From NCBI GenBank assembly GCA_028023455.1, contig JAQFVV010000002.1, positions 32,371,725 to 32,435,724 of the forward strand: 64,000 bases of DNA, written 5' to 3'. The notes under the pieces were generated by a model. That model had not been told where the DNA came from, did not search any database, and was given only the letters and a program-made list of their open reading frames with translations. The translations under genes were made by a program, and so were the position numbers. Positions 11,180 through 23,021 of this stretch are shown here, in pieces; positions within the stretch are counted from its first letter, which is position 1; each line of letters begins with the position of its first letter. The DNA comes from Epiperipatus broadwayi. Its lineage: Eukaryota; Onychophora; Udeonychophora; Euonychophora; Peripatidae.

Positions 11180-12525
11180 GTGTGTGTGTATATATTAAAA
11201 AGAAAAGGATTTTTGAGTTACTTACACAGTGGCGATGAGATCCAGTCTTTAATAATATTAATAAACAGTACAAACACAGAACCTGGAAGTGTACACAACT
11301 ATTTGGTGTGTGTATATCAAACAACAAAAAAGGATTGTTGAATTACTTATACAGTGGCAGGTAAGATCTAACATAAATGTCAGTGCTTTAATAATAATAA
11401 TAAACAATATATACACCTGGGTCTCTTTTTATGCGGACTTATTTAACATGATTTTGAAGTTACGCGATTCGTGTTTCACCGGAAGTTGAACTCTGATATT
11501 GCGCTATTACTTTAAATAATAAATTTCGCGCACTTACGTTATATTGAAAGTAATAGCACATTATTGCAATTCTACTTTCAACTTAGTAATTTCAATATTT
11601 TCAGTGCTTTATAATAGTAAGATTTTATGCAATAATGAAATTAAAATCATGATTTCCACATTTTATGTATACACACATTAAATTTTACAAGATTATAATG
11701 TAAATTTGTTCAAACATTGTGCTTGTTAATTTTGCATTTTAAATCACATTCTGTTTTCACTTTTTAAAAAAGAACGTAATCAATTATTAATCATTTAGTG
11801 TCCGCAAGTTTATTTTTAAAAGGTGAGTAATAGCAGTGGGCACAATTAAAATTGAAAATTAAAGACAAAAATAATCATTTAATTTTTAGTTGTTAGATTA
11901 ATTACTAATTACGTTGTCACCAGAAAACCATTAATTAACACAACATGAGAGTGACGTTGGCGCTAGTTGTATTTCATCTTGTGAAGAATCTGATTTTTTT
12001 ATCAGTTTGCAAACGAACTTGTTTATCGGCAAATAGCAATAATAATTAAAACGTGTATAAAAAAATATAAATTACTGTAAATTATGCATAAAAATATATT
12101 GTTTTGAATAAAATTAAATATTATAGTTTAAAAAAGTTTGTCTTGTATCAATTTTTTTCAAATTTGAAATTTTTTATTAGTCATATTTTATTTCCTTATT
12201 TTTTTTTTTTTTTGCGCTAATTTTAAAGTAATTTTACGTTGGTGCTTTGCTTCTATGCGATTTTTGAAAAATCACAGTCCGTATCCCCCCCCCCCTTTTT
12301 CAAGATAAGTTACATCTATTTTTGCACGATTTCGTTTGCGTGTGTTTTCTGAGGAACCTATCTCGCCTAAAACGAGACCCAGGTGTACACAAAACCTGAA
12401 TATGCACACGCGTCTGTTTGTGTGTGTTAAAAAGAAAAAGAAAGAATTGCAGAGTTACATATTTATGGGTGGGATCCAGCATGAGCATTAATTCTTTAAT
12501 AACCATAATAAACAATATATACTCA
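11180..12525 (+). repeat. about 110-bp tandem repeat, three units, split by a MITE
   Basis: Units at 11180-11300, 11305-11413 and 12418-12525 share GTGTGTATAT, GAGTTACTTA(C/T)ACAGTGG, GATCCAG and TTTAATAATA...TAAACA(G/A)TA. The third unit is displaced by the Y-family MITE (11414-12385), inserted at the end of unit two. Confidence 0.6.
11414..12385. mobile_element. TA-flanked MITE, family 'Y', copy 1
   Basis: Starts CACCTGGGTCTC and ends GAGACCCAGGTG (inverted termini of about 20 bp, consensus CACCTGGGTCTCGTTTTATG), flanked by TA on both sides. Subterminal ATGCGATTTTTGAA-like motifs and TTTGCAAACGAACTTG are shared with copies at 54563 and 62116. There is no ORF, so it is likely mobilised by a Tc1/mariner-type transposase. 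Unlike the other two copies it lacks the LINE-tail insert. It contains a C11/T5 homopolymer near 12285 where the others have CCCC(C)ATTTTT. Confidence 0.78.
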
Positions 12526-12907
12526 GTAGCTAAAAATATATGCACATGTAGGTAGTATGTAATGTATATATACATGCCTGTGTAAATGTATAATCCCAAA
12601 GTAATGTAATTCAGTATTAAAATGTAAAATGTGTATACTAAGCATATCGCCAATATTATCAATGTCATCAATAAGAAAGAATCCTGCGTCCCCCTTTCAA
12701 AAAAGTGGCTTATGTAAATCAACTCGTTTACATTTTATAATCAAAGTACTGTAAATCACCACTTCTATACTTCATGTAATTCTCTTAAACTATTGCTGCT
12801 ACAATTATGATTACCAGTTAGTTGAAAACATGCTTAGCATACATTAGTTTTTAAAAACCAATGAACAAGCCTTTCTTAGTATACACATTTTACATGTTTT
12901 AATATTG

Positions 12908-13570
12908 AATTAATAAACTAATGATCAACTTTTTAAGCTGATGCACATGCGCTTTATGAATCTTAATAATAAATGAATACTTCTCATTTCCAACACAAGA
13001 TAAAGTCTTTGTGAAAGAATAGAATGAATCCACCTATTCTTCCAACCCAAACGCTTAAGTATGGCCAAATCTTAAGTACTGGAAATGAGAGCGTGAAGAT
13101 ATTAACCAATCACTTTAAATTACTTTTACTATGTCTGAATGAATGACGCCTGCGAATTTCATTGACATATTTCGCAGGCGTCATTCATTCAGACATAGTA
13201 AAAGTAATTTAAAGTGATTGGTTAATATCTTCACGGAGAGCGTGAAGATATTAACCAATCACTTTAAATTACTTTTACTATATCTGAATGAATGACGCCT
13301 GCGAATTTCATTGACATATTTCGCAGGCGTCATTCATTCAGACATAGTAAAAGTAATTTAAAGTGATTGGTTAATATCTTCACGTTCTCATTTCCAGTAC
13401 TTAAGATTTGCCCATACTTAAGCGTTTGGGTTGGAAGAATAGGTGGATTCATTCTATTCTTTCACAAAGACTTTATCTTGTGTTGGAAGTGAGAAGTATT
13501 CATTTATTATTAAGATTCATAAAGCGCATATGCATTAGCTTGAAAAGTTGATTATTAGTTTATTACAATT
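12908..13570. repeat. large palindrome enclosing two tandem hairpins
   Basis: Outer arms (about 12908-13091 and 13385-13570) are complementary: GCTTTATGAATCTTAATAAT, CTTCCAACCCAAACGCTTAAG and CTTAAGTACTGGAAATGAGA all have partners. Inside lie two 144-bp near-perfect hairpins, 13092-13235 and 13241-13384, separated by GAGAG. Each has a stem CGTGAAGATATTAACC...GACGCCTGCGAA and a loop of about 15 bases. The hairpins differ by only one base that I can see (ATGTCTG/ATATCTG). Confidence 0.85.
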
Positions 13571-16500
13571 CATAAACATCGTGCTATATAAATGTATTGA
13601 ATTTTGATTATCTATCATATTGTCTTTAGTATATTATTATTAGCAATTATTTGAAAGAAATATGAGTTTTAGTAGAAATGAAATGTTTTGAATACATGAA
13701 TTTAGGAGAGATCAATAATCTGTCAAATCATGAAGAAAATATTCCAAAAATAATTAGTAACTGCAAATACTTATAAAAGTTCTAACATTAATTTTAAAGT
13801 GCTTGCCTTGTTTCTGAAGAAAATATTTACTTGTTTTTTTTTTTTTTCTCGATGGTTTTCAAGAATTGGTTAAGTCTGCTAATGCCTACCCCCATAAGTA
13901 TCACATTTTCCATGGTTTATGGCATTACAAAGTATTTGCTAATAACATACATCAAACAATTACATATTAATCATTTGGGGACAAAATATTTAAATAATTG
14001 TTAAGGAATATACAAGTTTATGTTACGAAGCTTAAGTTTAATAATGCACAGGTCTTTAATGAGCTATTAAAGAATATCACACAATATGATTCTGTTCGTT
14101 TTAAAAACTCCATTTACTAATTCTTGGAATAGAGCATAATAGTTGTGGGCAGTGTACACATAATATAATATAGAATAGATTAATGCATTATAATCTTTGC
14201 TATTAAGTGTTTTGATTCATTCTTTAATCAATAGATGTTTTTGTATACAGTTATTAGAAATCTCTTAATCATAGACACCTTGTTAGTGATTCCAGATAAA
14301 TTATGTACAATACGTGTGAAATGATCACTGCTTTATTTCCTGTATTAATATCTTCAGGTAATTTTAATATAGGTAATTAGTAGATTGAAGCAGCAATAAG
14401 TGTTTAGCACAAATACTCATTAATTTTGTAAAGAATCATTATAATAATAGTTTTTTTACTATGATTATTTGTAATAGAAATCATTTATTTTGTAAAAGCC
14501 ATGTAACAGTGAATTGCTATGATCTAAAATTAAATAATTATAGCTTTGTATTTCAAATGAATTATTACTCTCATCAAGTTGTTTGATTTTTTACTTTTAT
14601 TTATTACTGATTAATAAAAATAAAATCATTTATTTAGAGATAATACTAATGGTCCTTCCACTTTTCTTCGCTCTTCTATAGCTAGCTGTAGCACTGTTTT
14701 GTTTTTGTGTTCAATTGATGGTAGAAAATGGAATTACCGTAATATTGATTTATTAATTCAAAAGAGAATTTGAAGAGATCATTATTCCACAGATCAAAGT
14801 ATTTTCAAAAGAGCCGAAGATGTGCCCCTAAACACTGATTAGTAGATTATTTGGGGGAACAGTTGTTAGCAATCAGGAGAAAAAAAAATTTTTTTGCAGT
14901 TTATTTAAATACTTTGCTATTGTTTTTACAAAATATTTGTATAGCAATTTTGAAAAAATAAATATTTTCATGATTCTATATCGTTTTTTTTCATCCAAAT
15001 ATATTTTATTTTTAAAAATATAACTTAATATTTGAATACAAGCATAATTTATATACTTGGAGTTTAGATGTAATTATTAGGGAATTTGAACACAGACTTT
15101 CAAGCTTCTTTCAGCTATCCATTACAACTCATAATCTACTGATTGTATATATGTGTGGGAGATGGTGATCTGGACCAACCGATGAGTGCTAGTTCAGCAC
15201 AAAATACATGTATTGGATATCTTTTTTTTTCACATGTATATCGGTTGTATGAGATAGAGTGGATAGCTGAAGGGAACTTGAAAGTCTGTATTCAAATTTT
15301 TTATAATTAAATATAACTTAAGAAATTTTTGAAGTAACAATGATATGGAAGTATGATCAGCGGTAAGTCTTCTAAAGACAGTAGCACATAATTTTTGTGA
15401 TATTTAAATAATTATAAATACAATTTTAAGTCTTGGAATAGTATTTCATAGTTTTATGATGATTTGAAAAAAAATTGTTCAAGTTTTGCACACGAAATTC
15501 ATTTTGCAAAGTTTTAGTTAATTTACTTTTTTCAATGGCAGTATAATAATCATCCAATAAGAAAAATAATTGTTCTTGTTATATATTTTCTTTTACAATT
15601 TTTTTTTTTGTATATTTGCAAAATTCATATATGACATTTTATAGATGTTTTTCATTTGTAACCTTGATATTTCTGACAAATCAGCTCACTTTATTGAATT
15701 ATACAATAGAATAATGGTTTAAATATTCAAATGAAATGTTGAATATTTACAAAAATCACCACCAGGATGAACAAAAGGAAACATCCTTCTGTTGACGGAA
15801 TTTATTAATATTTCCAAGATCAGTGCTAGATTAATTCTTTAATTTATTTCAAAATTACTGCTAGAATTTTTGTAATCACTTATAGTTGGTAAATATTTTT
15901 AATAGTTTTTTTTTTGTGTGTGAGCTAGCTTTTTTTATGATGGAAGTCAATGAATAAGGATGACTCCATAATTGATAAGATTTGCAATGAATGATAATAA
16001 ACCTGAGACAAGACATTTTAGTGGAGCAATCTTCAAACTTTGTTAAAGTTAATATAAAAAAAATTTAGTCAACATTTTTTATTACATAAGTAACGTGAAG
16101 AATTGCGGGTTAGAGTTGCAAGTATAAAACTTTTTTCATTAATTTCTGTATTTGCAAATGTTTCAGCGATCTCAATCTTTAGATATGCGCTTTGGAATAT
16201 CAATCAAGTCATGTGCTCTGAAATGCTTTGATTTTTGTGGATTGTTATTGCTTGCTAATTTGAAGTAGATTGTAGCCCCCATTAATTCAAAACATTTAAT
16301 AATAAAAAAGCTGGAATATAGATGCTAACGAAAAATTCTAATGTCATTTATCTATTGCACATGCCTGATGAGTACCCAATTTAAGTTCATGAAACTTTTA
16401 TATAGATAGTCCGAACAGACAACCTTATATAAAGTTTTAAAGCTTAGTAAAAGGGAGCTTACAACAGTTCAAAACATTACACGTGATTCCCTAGAGAACA

Positions 16501-16830
16501 AAAATACACGGGAAAAAATTTTTTAATCATTTTTGCTGATTAACACTAACATTATTTATGGGAAATTTTTTAAATTTTAAGTTAAATTTAAAACACTTTT
16601 TTTTCTCTTTTAAATCTTAAATAATTATATTTTTTAAAGTTGAATGAAGAAGCTTAGCTATATTTAAGCCTAGAACAGTTAAAATTATTGTACAGGGACC
16701 CTGGTCAATATCTATATTATAGACTTCGTATTTTTATATTATCTTCGCAAATCCTTAATTCAAATAAGTAATCTAATTACTCAGAAATATTATCAAATTC
16801 ACCATTTCCTTTATTTTGCTGTAATATCTT
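13571..16830. other. intron, mostly empty
   Basis: Only the Z-family foldback (15081-15300) stands out; the rest is AT-rich with T runs. Confidence 0.5.
15081..15300. mobile_element. foldback MITE, family 'Z', copy 1
   Basis: Begins GGAATTTGAACACAGACTTT and ends with the complement AAAGTCTGTATTCAAATTT; the interior includes a GTTCAGCACAAAATAC block and a GT-rich stretch. Same family as 42735-43055. No ORF. Confidence 0.65.
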
Positions 16831-17345
16831 ATATAAATGCAATTTATACACTCTACTTTGAACATTTTTTATCAAAAACCTTTTATTGTACATAGATGCA
16901 TACACAGTTTCATATTTCGACTGTTCTGCAGTCTTTTTCAGAGCTATGATATAATGAACAAAATAAAATACATAACTATATAAATAATACCATGAAAAAT
17001 GTAAACAATAAAATGAATATGTATATATATAGTCAGAAATACACATATATAATTTATATTTGTTTTATATTTATATTGTATATTTTATTTTATATTAATT
17101 GGATTATTTTATTTGGGTTTGATAATATTTATTTCAGTTTTATTATGTTTTGTTATATTTTATGTTGTTGTTTTTTTTATTAATTTTATTGTTTACATTT
17201 TATTTATATAGTTATGTATTTTATTTTAATTTGGTCATTAAGACTGCAGGACAGTCGAAATATAAAATTGTGTATGCATATTTTGTACAATAAAAGGTTT
17301 TTGCTAAAAAGTGTTCAAAGTACAGTGGATAAATTACATTTATAT
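16831..17345. repeat. foldback inverted repeat, about 180-bp arms
   Basis: The left arm (ATATAAATGCAATTTATACA, CAAAAACCTTTTATTGTAC, TTTCGACTGTTCTGCAGTCT) is complementary to the right arm (AGACTGCAGGACAGTCGAAA, GTACAATAAAAGGTTTTTG, AAATTACATTTATAT). The spacer of about 150 bp is AT-rich. The short ORFs across it are arm artefacts. Confidence 0.7.
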
Positions 17346-17899
17346 AATCGAATTACTTGTTTTTATTATTATTAATCCCCCCCCCCCCCTTTTTTTTTTG
17401 ATGTAATATATTGCTTCATACGTTGCATAGTCTTATATGTATCATTAATATTATATATTGAATTAATTGATAACCCCTTATGATCCTTAAAGCATTAATA
17501 AATCAATATTATTAATTTTGTATTTTTTGTTAAATTTCTACATTGAAGTAATAACATTTTTTTTTAATAATGAATAAAGTAATTTTAAATATGTATATGT
17601 TTGTATATATACCATAACATATATATGGGGTCTTAGCTGGATCACTGATTTATATAATGGTTTATATTCAGACTCAACTCTGGTATTGATTTTTATTTAA
17701 TGGTATTAAGTTTTTATAAAAGGATATAGGAATTTAGTATAAATTTTTTACATAAATATACTTACTAATCTCCACATAATTAATTCCAGATTTATGGAAT
17801 ACTATTGCTGGTTAAATTCCTTCATCGTTATCATTATTGATTTTTATTTCTTTTGTAGGGATATTACATACTGGCTTCTGTATAATAAAGTAATAGACC
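17346..17899. other. intron before the LTR element
   Basis: A C11/T10 homopolymer junction near 17380 and simple AT-rich sequence; no gene. Confidence 0.5.
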
Positions 17900-17903
17900 A
17901 TAT

Positions 17904-20466
17904 TGAAACAGACAGATCGGAGAACCGATCTTCGTTTCAAGTGTTTTTATGTACGGTAATTCAAGCTACTGTTCGCCCGCAGTGGGATTTTGTCTATTTT
18001 AATTTATAATAAAAATTAATTATATATTTTATAGTTTATCTGTCAATGTGTAAAGATGCCGTATATAAATGTCGCAAACCATGAAATAATATTTGTGTGT
18101 GCGTGGTTTGCGGATTTATATCATTTAATTTAAAGTTTCAGTGCGGGCGTATTTGTTTTAAATTTTAGTTTTAAAATTGTATAAAGTCGTTTAAAAATAC
18201 TGATCAAAAATCACATTCCTTTGATCAGTGTTTTTAATTAAAATCTAATTGCACAAATGTTCAGAGCAATTAAGTTGTAGTCAAAATTAGTAAGGAATTT
18301 TTATATGTAATTAATGTATCGATTTAAAAATGGCATATTAAATTAAAAGATTGCTAAAAACAGATAATTGATTGTTGGTCAAGCTGCATCGCTAGAGGCT
18401 AGAGAAAGTAGGCGGAGCCTAAAACAAAAACAAGTCGGAAAGGTCAGCAGTGGCAAATTCTAGAAAAAACTGACATTCTAACTTTGGTCGTGTTTGAGAG
18501 AGGTAGTCTCGAGACAACACAGCAGTTAATAATAATTCAAATATCTTATTAAGAAGTTTACCAGTGAATCGCCATGTTCATGGGCTAATTGCCAGGAGCT
18601 GGTCCTTGCCCGCCAATATGGATCCTCGTGCCGCTGTTTGATCATGTTTCATATACTTCAGAATTTCCAACTTTCAATCTCAAAATTTACTATGCCTTAC
18701 AAATAACTTTCAAAAATGCGCGCCTACGTTCGTCGGAAATATCAATCGGGAAAAGCAAGCCGGATGAAGAAAGAAGAGTAACTGTGTTACACGAACTTTT
18801 AACTTTCTCCCGAGCTTAATGCTATCAATCAAATAAATTACATGTAAGTTTTTATATCATTTATAATGCTATTATTTAACCTGTCAGTAAATTTTCTTTT
18901 CTTTTTTTTTTTTAACCCTCTGCTCTAGTCTTTAGAAATAATTTATAACATTTGTAATTAATCGTAATAATCATTTAAATGAATGCATTTATATTGTTTT
19001 GTGTATTGCTTATTCCATAAACAAACGATGCCAATAGTAAACTAGTGTACTATAACGATCAAGTTATTTTAAAAGTAATCCCACTTTCTGAATTAAATAT
19101 TCCTTCACATTCCGAGTTAGTAAATGTTAAATCACTTTATTATTCTATGTTAAGTTGTTATAAAATTACAATCTAAGTTTTAATCTTAAATATATATATA
19201 ATAGTTTCAAAGTGTTCATTAATGTTATGTATAATATGAGGAATAATTCACTGAATAATTTGATACTATCGCTACCGCCTGTCAACCAAGGGTTAAGAGT
19301 CCCAGAGTAAAATTAACTAATTATTGTTTTTCACCTTCAGTTTAATTTCGCTATGTTTTTATTGGGATAAGGATCTCAGCCTGTGGCGTAGAAACAGACA
19401 AATAGTTTCCAGGTTTTATATAATTTCTTTAAAAAAAATCCGCTTCAAGTATTCGTCCTTCACGTCTGTGGCAATGCCTTTCCTTCGCTGAAGTTAGCGT
19501 CTCGCCATTCTACCATTGGGGAATGAAAGCAGTTTTTCTTTCCCGGTAATCTCTTGGATCACCGGGGTTCGAAATGATCCCGGCTGGTTGTCGTGTCCCG
19601 GAACTACTTGGGGGCATTAAGCCTTGTCAAAGAACAAGCCGCCCGGTATTCCGTTAATGCACCGCAATTGATTACTGTAGGGCTCTTGAATATAGGCAAC
19701 CACCAGTTCATATATTTTCCACGTCGTATTTATATAACACCACCAGTTCATCTATTTTCCACGTCGTATTTATATAAAACCATCTCCACTGTTCGTCTAC
19801 GTTCCGGCTCGAGCCTATTCTAATAAAATAAGTTAATAAAAATCTTTAGATAAATATTTTTCCAGTGCTCAAATACTCTGATTCTCTTAACCACCCGTCA
19901 ATCATTTAACTACCCAGCTATTGGCATAAGTTTGTTTATTAAATAAAACGTTCACTAAAGACTAGTAGCCAAATACAAGAGGATTTATGAAGTCTTACCG
20001 TACTGTATAACACTATATTTATATGCTGTATATTTCCATTATATAACATTATATTTATGTGCTTTCTATTTGTCTTATTTAACACTATATTTATATGCTT
20101 TATATTTTGCTTATTAAACACTTTATTTAATCTAAATTTTTGTGTCCTCCACCTTTATTACTCTCTAAGTCTATTTAGCCACTTACTGTCTGTATTGGCA
20201 ACTTAAATATATACGTTACATGAATGACCGTTCCAATATCTATAGTCTAATAAACCTATATATCATTAACTGTAAGAATTTAGTCCATGTTCTAAGCTGA
20301 GCTAGAAAAGGGATAACCCTGTGCTGGTGTAAAGTCATCATCGGTTGGTCATGCCGGGGTTTGGGTTTGAATTCAGTTGGCGTTTTGGGAATTTATTCTT
20401 AAACGTGGACTGGGTTTGAACTCGGGTACTGTGTATGAGTAAGCGTGGTGGATTTATACCGGTACA
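17904..20466 (+). repeat. 5' LTR
   Basis: The first bases form a hairpin: TGAAAC...GTTTCA encloses GATCGG/CCGATC (17904-17939). Further stems are at 18063-18121 (ATAAATGTCGCAAACCA with GGTTTGCGGATTTAT) and 18193-18233 (ATACTGATCAAA with TTTGATCAGTGT). Two 40-bp tandem units starting CACCAGTTCAT occur at 19701-19780, and three units of about 36 bp starting TAACA(C/T)TATATTTAT at 20008-20115. It contains GGGGTTCGAAATGATCC (19565-19581) and GGGTTTGAACTC (near 20410), resembling tRNA B boxes. Short ORFs inside recur in the other LTR only because the LTRs are recent duplicates. Confidence 0.9.
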
Positions 20467-20479
20467 GTTATTATATTTT

Positions 20480-20497
20480 TGGACGCCCTCCGTGGTG
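20480..20497 (+). promoter_or_regulatory. candidate primer binding site
   Basis: TGGACGCCCTCCGTGGTG begins with the TGG expected opposite a tRNA CCA end, 13 bases after the LTR. The spacing is longer than the usual few bases and I could not match a tRNA, so this is tentative. Confidence 0.35.
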
Positions 20498-21614
20498 CTC
20501 GATGGAAGAAATCTCCCACACCCTGCAGAGTGAACGGAAGGAAACAGTTAAATGATAAAAATATTCAATTTTTTTTGTGTTTGTCATAATATTGATACGT
20601 ATTTGGCGTATTAAAATGCGCAAGTGAAAACTATAGTAATAAAACAAATGTATAAAAATTTTTTTTCCCTTACACAAAGGTTCAGTATATAATCCTCCCA
20701 AATATTGTTAAGTCAGAGTGAAGATTTTTTTTTTTGAAAAGAGAGCAGAAGCAATTCGTGAGTGTAATTAATTAAAATAAATGAGTTATTCCATAATGTT
20801 TTTGTGAGTTCATTCTTGTCGTTTAAATCATATGAAAAAATAAAGAAGTAGAATTAAGTCCAGTTCTAAAAAAATAAAAACGTGTACGCGTATATATATT
20901 TGTGTACGTATATATATATATTTTCGTTTGTTGTGAAAAATATTTTTTTTGAAAAAAAGAATAAAGAAGTAGGATTATTTTTGTGTTTTAGAAATAAACA
21001 CGTGTGTGCATATATATGTTGTAATATAAAAAAAAAAAAAAAACTTACCGGAGTCAGTATTAAATTTTTTTTGCATATATAAATCTTAAATCAAAAATTA
21101 TTAGGTCATATAAAAGTATATATTTGGGGATCAGTAGATTAAATTATCTATTGGTCACATGTTGCTGGCTGGCGCCTATCAAATAAATTTGTCAGCAAAC
21201 ATGTTTGTCCATACAGCAGTGGCGAGTGTTGTTTTAAAAGAGAGTAGGGTGGCATATATAAAAAGAGAGAATTACTGACAGAAATACAAAAAAAATACTA
21301 TGTTATGTACCCATTATGAATATGTATGTATTATAGGACTGAGGAGAACAGTGCGAACTGGGTGAAAGAAAGTTTTTTTTTCCCTGTATATTTTTAGTAA
21401 TGATTTTAGACATGTCATATGATATTCCTAAATAAAGAAAAAAAACGTAGATAACAAAAACCAGACTGAACGTAGGCGAAGGAAGAAAAGAGAGAAAGGA
21501 AGTAAGCCACACAAACAGTATCAGCAGCGGAGGAGGATTTGGCACAAGGAGCAGGGATCAGTAACCTTTTATGATATATATAAAAAATCAAAGCGTTGTA
21601 CAAAGCGAATTTTT
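20498..21614 (+). other. untranslated leader of the LTR element
   Basis: About 1.1 kb between the primer-site candidate and the ORF, with no convincing coding sequence. It has poly-T and TATATG-rich stretches and a purine-rich tail (GAAGGAAGAAAAGAGAGAAAG near 21478). It probably acts as leader or packaging region; this is inferred from position only. Confidence 0.5.
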
Positions 21615-22778
21615 ATGTTGAAGACATTTATCAGTAAAAACGAAGCAGAAATGGCAGAAATAGAAGGAAACAAACAGAGGGAGCACGATCGCGATGCGAA
21701 GTTTAACGCGATCCTCAGAGAGGGGAGAGAGTACCGGAAGATTATGATGATGATGTTGGAGAGGCTGGAAAGGATCGACGAGGCACGGGGCATACGAGCC
21801 AACTCAAATCTAGAAAGTGCAAAGCGTCAGCAAGAAATAAATCCCTCTGAAGACCCAGGAATGGAAAATGAAGATGACCAGGCCACCCCGGGGGAAGTTG
21901 AGGACAGCAAGGAAAGCAATAGTGCGAGGAGTGGAGCAGAGGACACAGAACCTCAACCAACTAAAATAAGGTTGGAACCCCATGAGATTGGATTAATGAA
22001 TACAAATGCCAACTCTACTCAACAAAAATGTAAGGAATTAGATGTGACAGAAATTACTCAGAGTCAAAGTTTTACTCTAGCAGATTTAGCTAAAGATGAA
22101 GTAATTACTGAGGAAATGGTCGTTTCAAATCTAATGCAAGCCAGCCCATCTCAAAGTGATGACACCAGTTTAGTACCATCTAATGGAGTGGCTGTATCGA
22201 TGATGAAAAATATTAATAGAACAATACATACTGTTATGGATGAATCTTCTGAAATCATAATTAATGAGAAGTTATATTTTCATAATAATTATAAAGATGT
22301 TCTGTGGAAAAGTGGATTAATGAAGTCATCAAAGTTAAAGTTTAAAAATGATGCTGAATGGCCTCTTGATATGAAAACGAAGAAAGTGGACAGATCTTTA
22401 GTTGTGTACAATGCTGCCCATTTTAATAAAACCTATAATTATTTGTTTATGAAATATGATCAGAACAAAATTGATGAGGAGCTGAACTCATTAAACAGAA
22501 ATAATAAACTTTGTTTTAAAGCATGGACATATGTTAAAAAAAATACTTTCATAAAAAATGGAGAAAGACTTCTCAACTCCCAAAGTGAAAATGTTATAAT
22601 GGATGCCATTAGGTCACAGAAGGTTAGAGAAATTCTTTTAAAGCAAGATACTTTTAATAATGAACAATATAATAATATACCAAAGCACAATATTGTGACC
22701 GCTTTTGCTATTTTAGTAAGAAATCTAAAAAGACATACCTATAAACCTTATATACCTCCCGACCCAGGGAAAAGGTAG
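21615..22778 (+). CDS. 387-aa protein of the LTR element, family not recognised
   Basis: The only long ORF inside the element. It starts at ATG 21615, after in-frame stops upstream. Residues 1-60 are a charged, helix-forming segment (EAEMAEIEGNKQREHDRDAK; MMMMLERLERIDEARG), likely a coiled coil. Residues 65-200 are acidic, Ser/Gln/Asn-rich and probably disordered. Residues 210-387 are basic and probably folded (KLYFHNNYKDVLWKSGL, LVVYNAAHFNKTYNYLFMKY, FKAWTYVKKNTF, HNIVTAFAILVRNLKRHTY). I see no CCHC knuckle, D(S/T)G protease, YxDD or DDE motif. By position it may be a Gag-like packaging protein or captured host sequence. About the first 115 codons use clearly more G/C than the rest. The frame one base earlier stays open about 33 more codons past the stop. 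Confidence 0.75.
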   Translation: MLKTFISKNEAEMAEIEGNKQREHDRDAKFNAILREGREYRKIMMMMLERLERIDEARGIRANSNLESAKRQQEINPSEDPGMENEDDQATPGEVEDSKESNSARSGAEDTEPQPTKIRLEPHEIGLMNTNANSTQQKCKELDVTEITQSQSFTLADLAKDEVITEEMVVSNLMQASPSQSDDTSLVPSNGVAVSMMKNINRTIHTVMDESSEIIINEKLYFHNNYKDVLWKSGLMKSSKLKFKNDAEWPLDMKTKKVDRSLVVYNAAHFNKTYNYLFMKYDQNKIDEELNSLNRNNKLCFKAWTYVKKNTFIKNGERLLNSQSENVIMDAIRSQKVREILLKQDTFNNEQYNNIPKHNIVTAFAILVRNLKRHTYKPYIPPDPGKR

Positions 22779-23021
22779 AAATCGCAATAAATGATGACCC
22801 GGAAAATGACCACTATGACATGCACATGATGATGAGAAAAGGAATTACGGCAATATACCCACCTTTGTAAATATTAAGTTCAAACCCTCACCCAGACTGT
22901 TCTCCAAGGTCAAATCAATAAAAAAATCAATTATGTAAAAAAATGAATGAAGAAAATGTTAACCAGAAATTATGTATAATCATTTTTTTTTTGTTGTTTT
23001 TTTTTATAAAGTGACAAGAAA
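22779..23021 (+). other. 3' untranslated part of LTR element with weak polypurine tract
   Basis: After the ORF an alternative frame continues to a TAA near 22870 (ENDHYDMHMMMRKG). The rest is AT-rich with T runs. The bases before the 3' LTR (ATAAAGTGACAAGAAA) are mostly purines and could serve as a degenerate polypurine tract. Confidence 0.4.

Noticed and set aside
16777-17183. Overlapping short ORFs on both strands (16777-17046, 16992-17183)
   Set aside because: They lie in the arms of a foldback repeat with AT-driven, hydrophobic translations.
18589-18819. 76-codon ORF found identically at 18589 and 23707
   Set aside because: Both lie in the LTRs, so identity reflects LTR duplication, and the first codon is TTG, not ATG. 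No domain seen.
19593-19823. Second ORF repeated in both LTRs (also near 24709)
   Set aside because: Same reason; it spans the 40-bp tandem repeat and has no recognisable feature.
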